NCBI RefSeq assembly: GCF_033705735.1
Contig: NZ_CP131130.1
Location: 306,001 to 370,000, forward strand
Length of the DNA: 64,000 bases
Direction: 5' to 3'
From: Shinella zoogloeoides
Lineage (GTDB): Bacteria; Pseudomonadota; Alphaproteobacteria; Rhizobiales; Rhizobiaceae
Positions 33,609-47,906 of this stretch are shown here, piece after piece (the first letter of the stretch is position 1; every line of letters starts with the position of its first letter). The notes beneath the pieces were generated by a model. The model was not told where the DNA came from. It was given only the letters and a program-made list of their open reading frames with translations, and searched no databases. Both the position numbers and the translations under genes were made by a program.

Positions 33609-33618
33609 GATTTGACAT

Positions 33619-35034
33619 ATGGCGGAGAACAAGATCTTTGCGGGGCCGAAGGTCCGGCGCATCCGCAACGCGCTCGGCCTCACCCAGACGGCGATGGCGG
33701 AAGGCCTGTCGATCTCGCCCTCCTATCTCAACCTCATCGAGCGCAACCAGCGGCCGCTGACCGTGCAGCTCCTCCTGCGCCTTGCCTCCGTCTACAAGGT
33801 GGACCTGGACGAGTTGCAGGGCGAGAGCGCCGGCAATGCGCGCCAGCTTCGCGAGGTCTTCGCCGATCCGCTGTTGGCCGGCGAGCTGCCGGGCGATCAC
33901 GAGCTGGTGGAGATCGCCGATGCCGCGCCGAACGTGGCGAGCGGCATAATGAAGCTCTACCGTGCCTATCGCGAGCAGGCCGCGCGCCTGACCGACCTTG
34001 CCGACGTCCTCGCGCGCGAAGGCCATGCCACCACGCTGTCAGGCACGCTGCTGCCGATGGACGAGGTGCGCGACAAGCTGGAAAGCCGCCCCAATTATTT
34101 CGGCGCCATCGACGAGGCGGCCGAGCGCTTCCATGCGGCGCTGGCGCCGGGCGACGACCTCGCATCGGCGCTCAAGGGCTGGCTGCGCAAGGAGCATGGC
34201 GTCGTCGTGCGCCTCCTGCCGGTCCACACCATGCCGAACCTGCGCCGCCGCTTCGACCGGCACTCCATGCGGCTCTTCCTCTCAGAGCGCCTGTCGCCCT
34301 TCGACCAGCTGCGCGAGATCGCCATGGAGACGGTGCAGCTCGCCTTGCAGGACGAGATTTTCGCCGAGCTCGACCTGCTCGCCTTCACGACGGCGGAGGC
34401 GAAGCGCATCGCCCGCTTCGAGCTGGCGCGCTACGCCGCCCATGCGCTGATGATGCCCTACGAGGCTTTCCAGTCCACGGCGCAGCGCGTGCGCTACGAT
34501 ATCGACGTGCTGCGCTCGCGCTTTTCCGTTTCCTACGAGCAGGCGGCCAACCGGCTCACCATGCTGCAGCGGCCGGGAAAGGCGGGTGTGCCCTTCTTCA
34601 TGCTGGAGATCGACAATGCCGGCCACCGCTTCCGGCGGGCGGGTGCGCAGGGCTTTCCGCAGGCGCGCTTCGGTGGCGGCTGTCCCAAGCTCGGCGTCCA
34701 TGCCGCCTTTTCCCAGCCCGGGCAGATCCTCGTCGACCGGGTGGAGATGCCGGACGGCGGCACGTTCCTGACGGTCTCGCGGACGCTGGAAGGGCCGCAG
34801 GCCGCCTTCGCCGAGCGGGTGCGCCGCACGGCGTTGCTGGTCGGCTGCGATGCCGCCCATGCCGAGGAGACCGTCTATGGCGAGGCGGCGGGGCGAGGGG
34901 ACGCGATCGCGGTCGGCGCCGCCTGCCGGCTGTGCGAGCGGCAGGGCTGTCTTGCCCGTGCCGAGCCGCCGGTCACGCGCCCGCTCGGGCTGGACGAAAT
35001 GGTCGCCGGCCTCAGCCTTTTCGACTTCCAGTAA
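33619..35034 (+). CDS. ScfR/RamB-type transcriptional regulator of short-chain fatty acid metabolism
   Basis: A 471-residue regulator. It has an N-terminal XRE helix-turn-helix (VRRIRNALGLTQTAMAEGLSISPSYLNLIERNQR, about 12-45), a middle ImmA/IrrE-like domain without an HExxH motif, and a C-terminal ScfR domain with a Cys cluster CRLCERQGCLAR (Cys-x2-Cys-x4-Cys, about 435-446). Members regulate aceA and acetate metabolism in response to an acyl-CoA. Divergence from aceA across 220 bp fits that. The ATG at 33619 is preceded by AAAGGA at 33605-33610. Confidence 0.88.
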   Translation: MAENKIFAGPKVRRIRNALGLTQTAMAEGLSISPSYLNLIERNQRPLTVQLLLRLASVYKVDLDELQGESAGNARQLREVFADPLLAGELPGDHELVEIADAAPNVASGIMKLYRAYREQAARLTDLADVLAREGHATTLSGTLLPMDEVRDKLESRPNYFGAIDEAAERFHAALAPGDDLASALKGWLRKEHGVVVRLLPVHTMPNLRRRFDRHSMRLFLSERLSPFDQLREIAMETVQLALQDEIFAELDLLAFTTAEAKRIARFELARYAAHALMMPYEAFQSTAQRVRYDIDVLRSRFSVSYEQAANRLTMLQRPGKAGVPFFMLEIDNAGHRFRRAGAQGFPQARFGGGCPKLGVHAAFSQPGQILVDRVEMPDGGTFLTVSRTLEGPQAAFAERVRRTALLVGCDAAHAEETVYGEAAGRGDAIAVGAACRLCERQGCLARAEPPVTRPLGLDEMVAGLSLFDFQ

Positions 35035-35130
35035 ATTTCCGCTTGATTTCCGCCAAGGATGCGGTTTGAAATATGATAGGAATGGGAACAATGTGATATA
35101 AAAATTCGCTCTATGTTTGCGTGAATGCAG

Positions 35131-35159
35131 CTTGTCGCCTCTCGAAAAACAACCATAAT
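35131..35159 (+). promoter_or_regulatory. Sigma-70 promoter of potFGHI
   Basis: CTTGTC, a 17-bp spacer, then CATAAT, close to the rhizobial housekeeping consensus (CTTGAC-N17-CTATAT). It lies about 58 bp before the potF ATG. Confidence 0.6.
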
Positions 35160-35216
35160 CGGCGACTGTTCTTCTACGAACTCATAGGCCCGTGAAAGAA
35201 ACTGGGAGATAAATCA

Positions 35217-36311
35217 ATGATAAGGCATACTCTTTGGGCGACGGCCGCGGCCGCGGCGTTTTTGGTTGCCGGCGGTGCGTTTGCACAGGAAAAAGTGGTC
35301 AACGTCTACAACTGGTCCGACTATATCGACAGTTCGATCATCGACGATTTCACCAAGGAAACCGGCATCAAGGTCGTCTACGACGTCTATGACTCGAACG
35401 AGATCCTCGAGACGAAGCTCCTGGCCGGCGGCACGGGCTACGACGTGGTCGTTCCGACCAACACCTTCCTCCAGCGCCAGATCGCTGCGGGCGTCTACCA
35501 GAAGCTCGACAAGTCCAAGCTGCCGAACCTCAAGAACATGTGGGACATGGTGGCCGAGCGCATGCAGCCGTTCGACCCGGGCAACGAATATTCCATCAAC
35601 TACATGTGGGGCACGATCGGCATCGGCTTCAACAAGGCCAAGATCAAGGAAGCGCTCGGCACCGACGAGGTCGATAGCTGGAAGGCGGTCTTCGATCCGG
35701 AATATGCCGCCAAGCTCAAGGATTGCGGCATCAACTTCCTCGATTCGCCGACCGACATGATCCCGGTCGTGCTGGCCTATCTCGGCCTCAATCCCGACAG
35801 CCATGACCCGGCCGATATCGCCAAGGCCGAGGAAGCGCTGCTGAAGGTTCGCCCCTTCGTCCGCAAGTTCCATTCCTCGGAATTCATCAACGGCCTTGCC
35901 AACGGCGATATCTGCGCCGCGGTCGGCTGGTCCGGCGATATCTTCCAGGCGCGCGATCGCGCCGATGAGGCCAAGAACGGCGTGGAAGTCGGCTATGCCA
36001 TCCCGAAGGAAGGCACGCAGATGTGGTTCGACCAGATGGCCATCCCCGCCGACGCGCCGCATGTCGAAGAGGCGCACGCCTTCCTCAACTACATCATGCG
36101 CCCGGAAGTCATCGCCAAGTCGACGGAATACGTCCACTACGCCAACGGCAACAAGGCCTCGCAGGCGCTGCTGCCGGAAGACATCATCAAGGACCCGACG
36201 ATCTATCCGGATGACGAGACCCTGAAGAAGCTCTTCACCAACACGACGCTGGATTCCAAGACGCAGCGCGTGTTCACGCGAACCTGGACCAAGATCGTGA
36301 CCGGCCAGTAA
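35217..36311 (+). CDS. potF: Putrescine ABC transporter substrate-binding protein PotF
   Basis: Periplasmic polyamine-binding protein of 364 residues with a signal peptide (LWATAAAAAFLVAGGAFA, mature EKVVNVYNWSDYID). YNWSDYI, SNEILETKLLAGGTGYDVVVP and the C-terminal TRTWTKIVTGQ are typical of PotF/PotD. GGGAG stands 7 nt before ATG 35217. A strong hairpin separates it from potG. Putrescine taken up could feed the PuuA/PuuB-type enzymes encoded 8 kb upstream. Confidence 0.94.
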   Translation: MIRHTLWATAAAAAFLVAGGAFAQEKVVNVYNWSDYIDSSIIDDFTKETGIKVVYDVYDSNEILETKLLAGGTGYDVVVPTNTFLQRQIAAGVYQKLDKSKLPNLKNMWDMVAERMQPFDPGNEYSINYMWGTIGIGFNKAKIKEALGTDEVDSWKAVFDPEYAAKLKDCGINFLDSPTDMIPVVLAYLGLNPDSHDPADIAKAEEALLKVRPFVRKFHSSEFINGLANGDICAAVGWSGDIFQARDRADEAKNGVEVGYAIPKEGTQMWFDQMAIPADAPHVEEAHAFLNYIMRPEVIAKSTEYVHYANGNKASQALLPEDIIKDPTIYPDDETLKKLFTNTTLDSKTQRVFTRTWTKIVTGQ

Positions 36312-36321
36312 CCGGCTCGAT

Positions 36322-36352
36322 AAATTGCCCGGAACCGGTTTCCGGGCAATTT
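36322..36352 (+). terminator. Hairpin between potF and potG
   Basis: A perfect 13-bp stem AAATTGCCCGGAA / TTCCGGGCAATTT with a 5-nt loop, followed by CATTTTG. It may partly terminate transcription, or protect the potF message, so that binding protein exceeds permease. Confidence 0.7.
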
Positions 36353-36443
36353 CATTTTGTTCGACGCAGTTCCCGCCGCAAGCCGCCGCTTCGTCTCGCC
36401 GGAACTGCCGGGAATGCCAGAAAAAGAGAGTTGGGGACAGGCA

Positions 36444-37586
36444 ATGAAATCTCTCGGCAATATCCGTCGTTCCTTCGCGCCCTGGATGGATCCGGACGCA
36501 AAACCGTTCATCACCTTCCGAAACGTCACGAAGAAGTTCGGCGATTTCACTGCCGTCGACGACCTCACCCTCGATATCTATCACCGCGAGTTCTTCGCCC
36601 TGCTCGGGGCCTCGGGCTGCGGCAAGTCCACGCTCCTGCGCATGCTGGCCGGCTTCGAGCGGCCGACCTCCGGCGAGATCATCCTCGACGGCCAGGACAT
36701 CGCCGGCATCCCGCCCTACAAGCGGCCGGTCAACATGATGTTCCAGTCCTACGCGCTCTTCCCGCACATGACGGTGGAGAGCAATATCGGCTTCGGCCTT
36801 AGGCAGGACGGCATGCCGAAGAACGAGATCGCCGAGCGCGTCGCCCAGATGCTCAAGCTGGTGAAGCTCGAGAAATTCGCCAAGCGCAAGCCGCACCAGC
36901 TTTCCGGCGGCCAGCGCCAGCGCGTGGCGCTCGCCCGCTCGCTCGCCAAGCGCCCGAAGGTGCTGCTGCTCGACGAACCGCTGGGTGCGCTCGACAAGAA
37001 GCTGCGCGAGGAAACCCAGTTCGAGCTGATGGACCTGCAGCAGGAACTCGGCCTCACCTTCGTCGTCGTGACGCACGACCAGGAGGAGGCGATGACCATG
37101 GCCGACCGCATCGCGGTGATGAGTCACGGCAAGGTCATCCAGGTCGCCACCCCGGCGGAAATCTACGAGGCGCCGAATTCCCGCTTCGTCGCCGACTTCA
37201 TCGGCGACGTGAACATCCTCGACGGCAAGGTCGCGGCGAGCGGCAACGGCAAGATCGAGCTGGCCGCCAACGAGGGCTTCACCATCCGCACCGCCGCCGC
37301 CAATGCGCCCACGCCCGGCAGCGCCGCCGGCTTCGCGATCCGCCCGGAAAAGCTGAAAGTGTCGCGCAATGCGCCCGCAGACGCCACGTTCAACGCGGCG
37401 CAGGGCGAGATCTGGGATATCGGCTATCTCGGCGACATGACCGTCTTCTACGTCAAGCTCGACAGCGGCAAGGTCGTGAAGGCCTCCATGCTGAATGCCC
37501 AGCGCGAGGTGGAAAATCCCATCGCCTATGACGAGAAGGTCTGGGTCTCCTTCGGCGAGACGGCCGGCGTCGTATTGAAGGATTGA
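36444..37586 (+). CDS. potG: Putrescine ABC transporter ATP-binding protein PotG
   Basis: A 380-residue ATPase energising putrescine import. Walker A GASGCGKST, the Q-loop MFQSYALFPHMT, signature LSGGQRQR, Walker B VLLLDEPLGALD and VTHDQEE are present, with a C-terminal TOBE domain. ATG 36444 (MKSLGNIRRSF) has GGGGA 6 nt upstream; a start at 36357 would lie inside the inter-gene leader. It is followed 4 bp later by potH. Confidence 0.94.
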   Translation: MKSLGNIRRSFAPWMDPDAKPFITFRNVTKKFGDFTAVDDLTLDIYHREFFALLGASGCGKSTLLRMLAGFERPTSGEIILDGQDIAGIPPYKRPVNMMFQSYALFPHMTVESNIGFGLRQDGMPKNEIAERVAQMLKLVKLEKFAKRKPHQLSGGQRQRVALARSLAKRPKVLLLDEPLGALDKKLREETQFELMDLQQELGLTFVVVTHDQEEAMTMADRIAVMSHGKVIQVATPAEIYEAPNSRFVADFIGDVNILDGKVAASGNGKIELAANEGFTIRTAAANAPTPGSAAGFAIRPEKLKVSRNAPADATFNAAQGEIWDIGYLGDMTVFYVKLDSGKVVKASMLNAQREVENPIAYDEKVWVSFGETAGVVLKD

Positions 37587-37590
37587 TGCG

Positions 37591-38502
37591 ATGAACAAGC
37601 TCGGCTCCGCCATCTTCAGCCGCCTTGTCATCATCGTTCCCTATGCCTGGCTGCTGTTCTTCTTCCTCATCCCCTTCTTCATCGTCTTCCGCATCTCGCT
37701 CTCCACCACGGCGATCGCCCAGCCGCCCTACGTGCCGGTCTTCGCGCTGTCGGACGGCCTTTCCGGCCTCTGGGCAAAGCTCGGCGAGCTGCATTTCGAC
37801 AATTTCGTCTGGCTGACGGAGGATGCGCTCTATTTCAACGCCTATTTGTCGAGCCTCTGGATCGCGGGGCTCTCGACCGCCATCACGCTGCTGATCGGCT
37901 ATCCCATCGCCTATGGCATGGCGCAGGCGCCGCGCTCGCTGCGTCCGACGCTGCTCATGCTGGTGATCCTGCCCTTCTGGACGAGCTTCCTGATCCGCGT
38001 CTATGCCTGGATCGCCATCCTCAAGCCGGAGGGGCTGCTTAACCAGTTCCTCATCGGCACGGGCATCATCGACCAGCCGCTGGTCATCATGAACACCAAC
38101 TGGGCGATCTATATCGGCATCGTCTATTCCTACCTGCCCTTCATGGTGCTGCCGCTCTATTCGGCGCTCGAGAAGATGGACAACACGCTGATCGAGGCCG
38201 CGCAGGATCTCGGCTGCTCGCAGATCTCCGCCTTCTGGAAGATTACCTTCCCGCTCTCCATTCCGGGCGTCGTGGCCGGTTGCATGCTCGTCTTCATCCC
38301 GGCCGTCGGCGAGTTCGTCATCCCCGACCTTCTCGGCGGGTCGCAGACGCTGATGATCGGCAAGACGCTGTGGAACGAATTCAACGCGAATCGCGACTGG
38401 CCGGTCTCCGCCGCCGTCGCGACCATCCTGCTCCTCATCCTGGTCGTGCCCATCGTGTTCTTCCAGAATGCGCAGGCCAAGGCCGAAGAGCAGGGGAGAT
38501 AA
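37591..38502 (+). CDS. potH: Putrescine ABC transporter permease PotH
   Basis: A 303-residue permease with six TM segments. TM1 is YAWLLFFFLIPFFIVFRISL, and the ATPase-docking EAA loop is EAAQDLGCSQISAFWKITFP at about residues 207-226. The PotB/PotH family is recognised by LPFMVLPLYSALEKMD just before the EAA loop. It is 4 bp from potG and 4 bp from potI, in one operon. Confidence 0.94.
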   Translation: MNKLGSAIFSRLVIIVPYAWLLFFFLIPFFIVFRISLSTTAIAQPPYVPVFALSDGLSGLWAKLGELHFDNFVWLTEDALYFNAYLSSLWIAGLSTAITLLIGYPIAYGMAQAPRSLRPTLLMLVILPFWTSFLIRVYAWIAILKPEGLLNQFLIGTGIIDQPLVIMNTNWAIYIGIVYSYLPFMVLPLYSALEKMDNTLIEAAQDLGCSQISAFWKITFPLSIPGVVAGCMLVFIPAVGEFVIPDLLGGSQTLMIGKTLWNEFNANRDWPVSAAVATILLLILVVPIVFFQNAQAKAEEQGR

Positions 38503-38506
38503 GCCC

Positions 38507-39328
38507 ATGAACAACTCCTGGTCCCGTTTCAACATCGTCTCGGTCGTTCTCGGCTTTACCTTCCTTTACCTGCCGATCGTGCTTCTGGTCATCTTCTCCT
38601 TCAACGAGTCCAAGCTCGTGACGGTCTGGGCCGGCTTCTCGACGAAATGGTACGTCTCGCTCTTCCATAACCAGGGCCTGATGGATGCGGCCTGGGTGAC
38701 GGTCCGCGTGGGCCTGCTGGCGGCGAGCGTTGCAACCGTCCTCGGCACCATGGCGGCGCTGGCGCTGACGCGCTACACGCGCTTCCGCGGCCGCCTTCTC
38801 TTCTCGGGCATGGTCTATGCGCCGCTCGTCATGCCGGAGGTCATCACCGGCCTGTCGCTGCTGCTGCTCTTCGTCGCCATCGGCTTCGACCGCGGCTTCT
38901 GGACGGTGACGCTGGCGCATATCACCTTCTCGATGTGCTTCGTGACGGTGGTGGTGCAGTCGCGCCTGCTCTCCTTCGACCGCTCGGTGGAGGAGGCGGC
39001 GCTCGATCTCGGCGCGACGCCCGTCAGGACCTTCTTCGAGGTGACGCTGCCGATCATCGCGCCTGCCGTGCTGTCCGGCTGGATGCTGGCGCTGACGCTC
39101 TCGCTCGACGACCTCGTCATCGCGAGCTTCACCTCGGGCCCGGGCGCGACGACCCTGCCGATGAAGATCTACAGCCAGGTGCGCCTCGGCGTGACGCCGG
39201 AAATCAACGCGGCCTGCACATTGCTCATCGGCCTCGTCGCCATCGGCGTCATCATCGCGTCGGTCATGACGAAGCGGCGCGAGCTGCAGCGGGTGCGCGA
39301 CGAGCAGGCGGCCTTCGCCGGCCGCTGA
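38507..39328 (+). CDS. potI: Putrescine ABC transporter permease PotI
   Basis: A 273-residue permease of the PotC/PotI type. YLPIVLLVIFSFNESKLVTVW near the N-terminus is the family mark, and the EAA loop is EAALDLGATPVRTFFEVTLP. ATG 38507 (MNNSWSRFN), preceded by GGGGAG, is preferred to a start at 38468 inside potH. It is the last gene of potFGHI; the next gene converges on it with only 11 bp between. Confidence 0.94.
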   Translation: MNNSWSRFNIVSVVLGFTFLYLPIVLLVIFSFNESKLVTVWAGFSTKWYVSLFHNQGLMDAAWVTVRVGLLAASVATVLGTMAALALTRYTRFRGRLLFSGMVYAPLVMPEVITGLSLLLLFVAIGFDRGFWTVTLAHITFSMCFVTVVVQSRLLSFDRSVEEAALDLGATPVRTFFEVTLPIIAPAVLSGWMLALTLSLDDLVIASFTSGPGATTLPMKIYSQVRLGVTPEINAACTLLIGLVAIGVIIASVMTKRRELQRVRDEQAAFAGR

Positions 39329-39339
39329 TTGCTGCCGGA

Positions 39340-41178
39340 TCACCGGCGGGGCTCTTGCCCCGTCAGGATCGCGATGGGCGAGATCACCGGCTCCGGCCAG
39401 GAGCCGCCGACAAAGAAGCTGATCGCCGGACTGGTCGGGGCGACGCCCTCCTGCGGGCGCTCGGCAAGGCTGCCGGCCAGTGCGAGGCTGCCGGTGCGGT
39501 AGGGGATCAGGCCCGAAAGCGTCAGCAGCCTGTCGGTTCCCTCGATTTCCGCCTTGGTGAGTTCGGCAAGCCCGCGATTGAGCTTCGCATCCATGTCCGC
39601 CCGCACGAAATCGAACGAGCCGTCGGCGACTTCCGACGTGCTGAAGAAGGTGTTCTGTGCCGCCCGCTGCTCGAAGGCCGGGCGGTTGAAATGGGTGAGG
39701 GTGCCCGGCCCCATGCGCAGCCGGAAGCGGCCCGACATGTCGGAGACCGTCGTCGCCCAGAGCGGCAGGTCCGTCGAGAGCTCGAAATCCGCCGAGCCGA
39801 TGCCGGTCGGCAGCGGGCCGGGCAGCGCGAGCGTGCTGACGATGGCGCCGATATCGACATTGCCCAGCGACATCTGCAACTGGCCACCGCCGCGGAAGCC
39901 GCTTTCGGCGAGCACGATGCGCCCCGTCATGCGCCCGCCGAGAAACGCGCTGTCGCCGACATCGAAGGAGGCCCGGCCGTTCTCGACGCGCATCCCGGCG
40001 GCGAGATCCTGCAGCGAGAACGGCGCGAAATCCGCGCTCTTTGCGGAAAGCCGCAGGTCCATGGCGAACTGGCGGATGAAGGTGGTATCGATGCCCGGTG
40101 CATTCGGATCGGTGCCGGGAAGCGGCGAGAAGGCGGTGAGGAAGGCGCGCAGGTCCATCTTGTCGAAGGCGAGCGTGCCGTCCACCTTCGGCAGGCCGTC
40201 CGCCGGCATGGCGATGTCGAGAACGCCCGTCGCCTCCGCATTGTCGAGCACCAGCTTGACGTTATCGAGCCGTGCCGAAGCACCCGAGCTGGTGACGTTC
40301 GCCTCGGCGCTCACCTGGCCGATATTGCCGACCGCCGGAATGTCCTTGCCCTGCCAGGCGAGCAGGCGGCTGAGCGACGGCGTCGAAAGCTGCATCGCGC
40401 CGGAGATATAGGCATTGCCGGAAAGGTTGGCGGTACCGTCGAAACCGAATTTCGCCGGGTCGGCGGACAGACTGGTCTGGATCACGGCGTCCCGCCCGGC
40501 GAGAAGCGCGAGCGGGTGGCCGGTGGTGAAGGACCAATGGGTCATCTCGCCGTTGACGACGCCGGAAAGCGAAAGCTCAAGTGTCCGACGGAGCGCGGGC
40601 CAGTCGATGCTGCCGTTGATGTCGGTGATGCGGTAGGGCTTCTCGCCCCGCGCGATGTCGAGCACGCCGTCGCGGATGGAGATCGTGCCGATGCGCTCGT
40701 CCTTAATGTCGGCGGGCTGGCCCTCCGGGGCCTTGGCGGTCGCGTCGATCGCCTGGATCAGCCAGCCGCTGTGGCGCCAGTTGAAGACGCCGTCGGCGCT
40801 CCATCCGGCATGAACGACGGGGCGCACGAGTTCGAAATCGCTGAAGCCCGGCTGGCCGCGCACGGCGCCGAGGAGGTCGAAGGTCGCCGCGACCTTCTCG
40901 ACGGTCGCGAGCTCCCCGCCGGTGCCGTCCGCCTTCGTGCCGACGATGCGCACATTGCCGAGTGTCACGCGCGGATAGGGCCAGAAGGAAAACTCCGCTT
41001 TCCGGCCGACATGCACTGCAGCGCCGGTCCAGTTTTCCAGCGCCTGCTCGATGCCGCGCTCCACCGCCGCCGTCTGCACGAGGAAGGGGAAGGCGATGCG
41101 CCCCGCCGCGACGACGAGCAGAACCGCAAGGATGCCCCGCACCAGAAGCTTCGAACGGAGGAATCGGGATAGGGTCAT
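39340..41178 (-). CDS. AsmA-family outer-membrane biogenesis protein
   Basis: A 612-residue AsmA-like protein. It has an N-terminal membrane anchor (LLVRGILAVLLVVAAGRIAFPF, about 10-31), an AsmA N-terminal domain (RGIEQALENWTGAAVHVGRKAEFSFWPYPRVTLGNVRI), a long beta-rich middle, and an AsmA C-terminal domain (ADMDAKLNRGLAELTKAEIEG). Such proteins are bridge-like phospholipid transporters or assembly factors in the periplasm. It is convergent with potI and divergent from acsA. Confidence 0.88.
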   Translation of the reverse strand: MTLSRFLRSKLLVRGILAVLLVVAAGRIAFPFLVQTAAVERGIEQALENWTGAAVHVGRKAEFSFWPYPRVTLGNVRIVGTKADGTGGELATVEKVAATFDLLGAVRGQPGFSDFELVRPVVHAGWSADGVFNWRHSGWLIQAIDATAKAPEGQPADIKDERIGTISIRDGVLDIARGEKPYRITDINGSIDWPALRRTLELSLSGVVNGEMTHWSFTTGHPLALLAGRDAVIQTSLSADPAKFGFDGTANLSGNAYISGAMQLSTPSLSRLLAWQGKDIPAVGNIGQVSAEANVTSSGASARLDNVKLVLDNAEATGVLDIAMPADGLPKVDGTLAFDKMDLRAFLTAFSPLPGTDPNAPGIDTTFIRQFAMDLRLSAKSADFAPFSLQDLAAGMRVENGRASFDVGDSAFLGGRMTGRIVLAESGFRGGGQLQMSLGNVDIGAIVSTLALPGPLPTGIGSADFELSTDLPLWATTVSDMSGRFRLRMGPGTLTHFNRPAFEQRAAQNTFFSTSEVADGSFDFVRADMDAKLNRGLAELTKAEIEGTDRLLTLSGLIPYRTGSLALAGSLAERPQEGVAPTSPAISFFVGGSWPEPVISPIAILTGQEPRR

Positions 41179-41356
41179 GCGGGGCGCGGCTCCTCTGCCG
41201 GCAATCTCATCTCAAGCGAAACGGGGATAGGCGCTCGTGCGGAAGAAATCAAATGCCGCCATGGCGGAATTGCGTTCGGCGACGGCGCGAACGGGCGTTC
41301 CCCGCTTTATAGTGCGACGCAACATGCTATACGAATGCCATGGAGTGGAGGACAGC

Positions 41357-43309
<1,953 letters not shown>

Positions 43310-43560
43310 GCGTCGCGGTTTAACGGTTTCAGGCCCGCCGCGTTAACCAAGTTTTCGGACAGGTGAACGAAACCTTTGTGCCGAAACCGGCCAGGTAAGC
43401 ATTTGTTAAGTCGGGATGACGCAAGGTCGTGCCAACTTGAGCATGCCCGATGAGAGGGCTTTCCGGTCGTATCCGACCCCGGTGGCATGAAGCCGTTGAC
43501 CCTGGCTTTTGTTGGACAGCATTCAAACTATCGGGGCGGCTTTTGCCGCCCTCTTTTTTA
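43310..43560 (+). ncRNA. Candidate small RNA or structured 3' UTR ending in a terminator
   Basis: This 250-bp gap has no ORF. It contains TCGGG/CCCGA pairing around 43410-43450, a compact hairpin CCGGTCG-TATC-CGACCCCGG near 43464, and a strong intrinsic terminator at 43534. The terminator is 225 bp beyond the acsA2 stop, farther than expected for a simple gene end, so an independent transcript or a stable 3' UTR product is possible. No known RNA family is recognised with confidence. Confidence 0.4.
43534..43559 (+). terminator. Rho-independent terminator
   Basis: The stem GGGCGGC / GCCGCCC with a TTTT loop is followed by TCTTTTTT. It ends rightward transcription 19 bp before the convergent kinase gene stop. 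Confidence 0.85.
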
Positions 43561-43577
43561 TCCTTTATTCGCCCGCC

Positions 43578-47063
<3,486 letters not shown>

Positions 47064-47102
47064 GTTCAGGCCTGCATCTTGCTCCGGCACCCCGGTCTTC
47101 GA

Positions 47103-47117
47103 TTAACGCTTTATTAA
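47103..47117 (-). promoter_or_regulatory. CtrA-type binding box upstream of the PdhS-like kinase
   Basis: TTAACGCTTTATTAA is an exact TTAA-N7-TTAA match to the CtrA consensus. It lies 40-54 bp upstream of the kinase ATG, suggesting cell-cycle control of the gene. Confidence 0.6.
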
Positions 47118-47202
47118 TAGCGGCGCACAGGCGGGGGGTCCAGCGCCGGACCCGCTGAGCCCCGGGCTTTCGGGCGGAAAGGTTAACGGCGTGCCGGATT
47201 TA

Positions 47203-47232
47203 TTGTGCATCGCACAAAAATGTTGCAATGCG
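47203..47232 (+). promoter_or_regulatory. PhaR-like operator repeats before the phasin gene
   Basis: TTGTGC-ATC-GCACAA (47203-47217) is a perfect inverted repeat containing TGC-N3-GCA, and TGC-AAT-GCG follows at 47224. TGC-rich repeats of this kind bind the PHB-responsive repressor PhaR in related bacteria. The second repeat overlaps the predicted -35. Confidence 0.5.
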
Positions 47233-47250
47233 AAAAGAAATCGCCTATAT
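47222..47250 (+). promoter_or_regulatory. Promoter of the phasin gene
   Basis: GTTGCA, a 17-bp spacer, then CTATAT at 47245-47250. The -10 matches the rhizobial sigma-70 consensus exactly. Confidence 0.55.
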
Positions 47251-47307
47251 GGAGGCCATCCAAGAACACGGCGCCTCTAGAGAGGGCCAAACCAAGGAGC
47301 GCAGACA

Positions 47308-47757
47308 ATGGCTACCAAGAAGACCGACGACGTATTCTCCATCGCTTCCATCGACCCGGCCAAGCTTTCCGAGAGCTTCCGCGAATTCGCCGAGAAGGGC
47401 GCCTCGCAGACCAAGGAAGCCTATGCCAAGATGAAGGAAGCCGCCGAGGACGCAACGAAGACCGTCGAAGCGACGCTCGAAAGCGCGCAGGCCGGCTCCG
47501 TCGAACTCGGCCTCAAGGCCATCGAAGCGCTCCGCACCAATGCCGAAAGCTCGCTTTCCCACATGGAAGCCCTGCTCGGCGTGAAGTCCGTTTCCGAACT
47601 CTTCGAACTGCAGACCGCCTTCCTGCGCAAGCAGGCCGAAGTCGTCGTCGAGCAGGCCAAGTCCCTCCAGGAAACCTCCAAGAAGGTTGCCGAGAAGGTC
47701 GCCGCTCCCGGCAAGTCGGCCGCCGAAAAGGCCATGAAGTCCTTCAAGTCGGTCTGA
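47308..47757 (+). CDS. phaP: Phasin (polyhydroxybutyrate granule protein)
   Basis: A 149-residue, highly helical amphipathic protein of the Phasin_2 family. Features are the early FREFAEKGASQTKEAYAKMKEAAED, a central SVELGLKAIEALRTNAESS and a Lys/Ala-rich tail (KKVAEKVAAPGKSAAEKAMKSFK). Phasins coat PHB granules and control their size. No Cys or Trp is present, and codon use is strongly biased, suggesting high expression. It has its own promoter, putative PhaR sites and terminator. Confidence 0.92.
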   Translation: MATKKTDDVFSIASIDPAKLSESFREFAEKGASQTKEAYAKMKEAAEDATKTVEATLESAQAGSVELGLKAIEALRTNAESSLSHMEALLGVKSVSELFELQTAFLRKQAEVVVEQAKSLQETSKKVAEKVAAPGKSAAEKAMKSFKSV

Positions 47758-47793
47758 TCCGCCGCGCGAGGCGGGTTGCGACCCTGTTACGGG

Positions 47794-47822
47794 ATGGCCG
47801 GGCGATTGCCCGGCCATTTTCG
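47794..47822 (+). terminator. Terminator of phaP
   Basis: A perfect 10-bp stem ATGGCCGGGC / GCCCGGCCAT with a GATT loop, followed by TTTCGTTT. Confidence 0.85.
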
Positions 47823-47906
47823 TTTGTGGAGCGTGCAGAAAACGCTTGAAAAAAGGTGCGGCTGCCCGTATGTGACCCACCAAGCGCGCTGGACGCGCCT
47901 TGTTGT

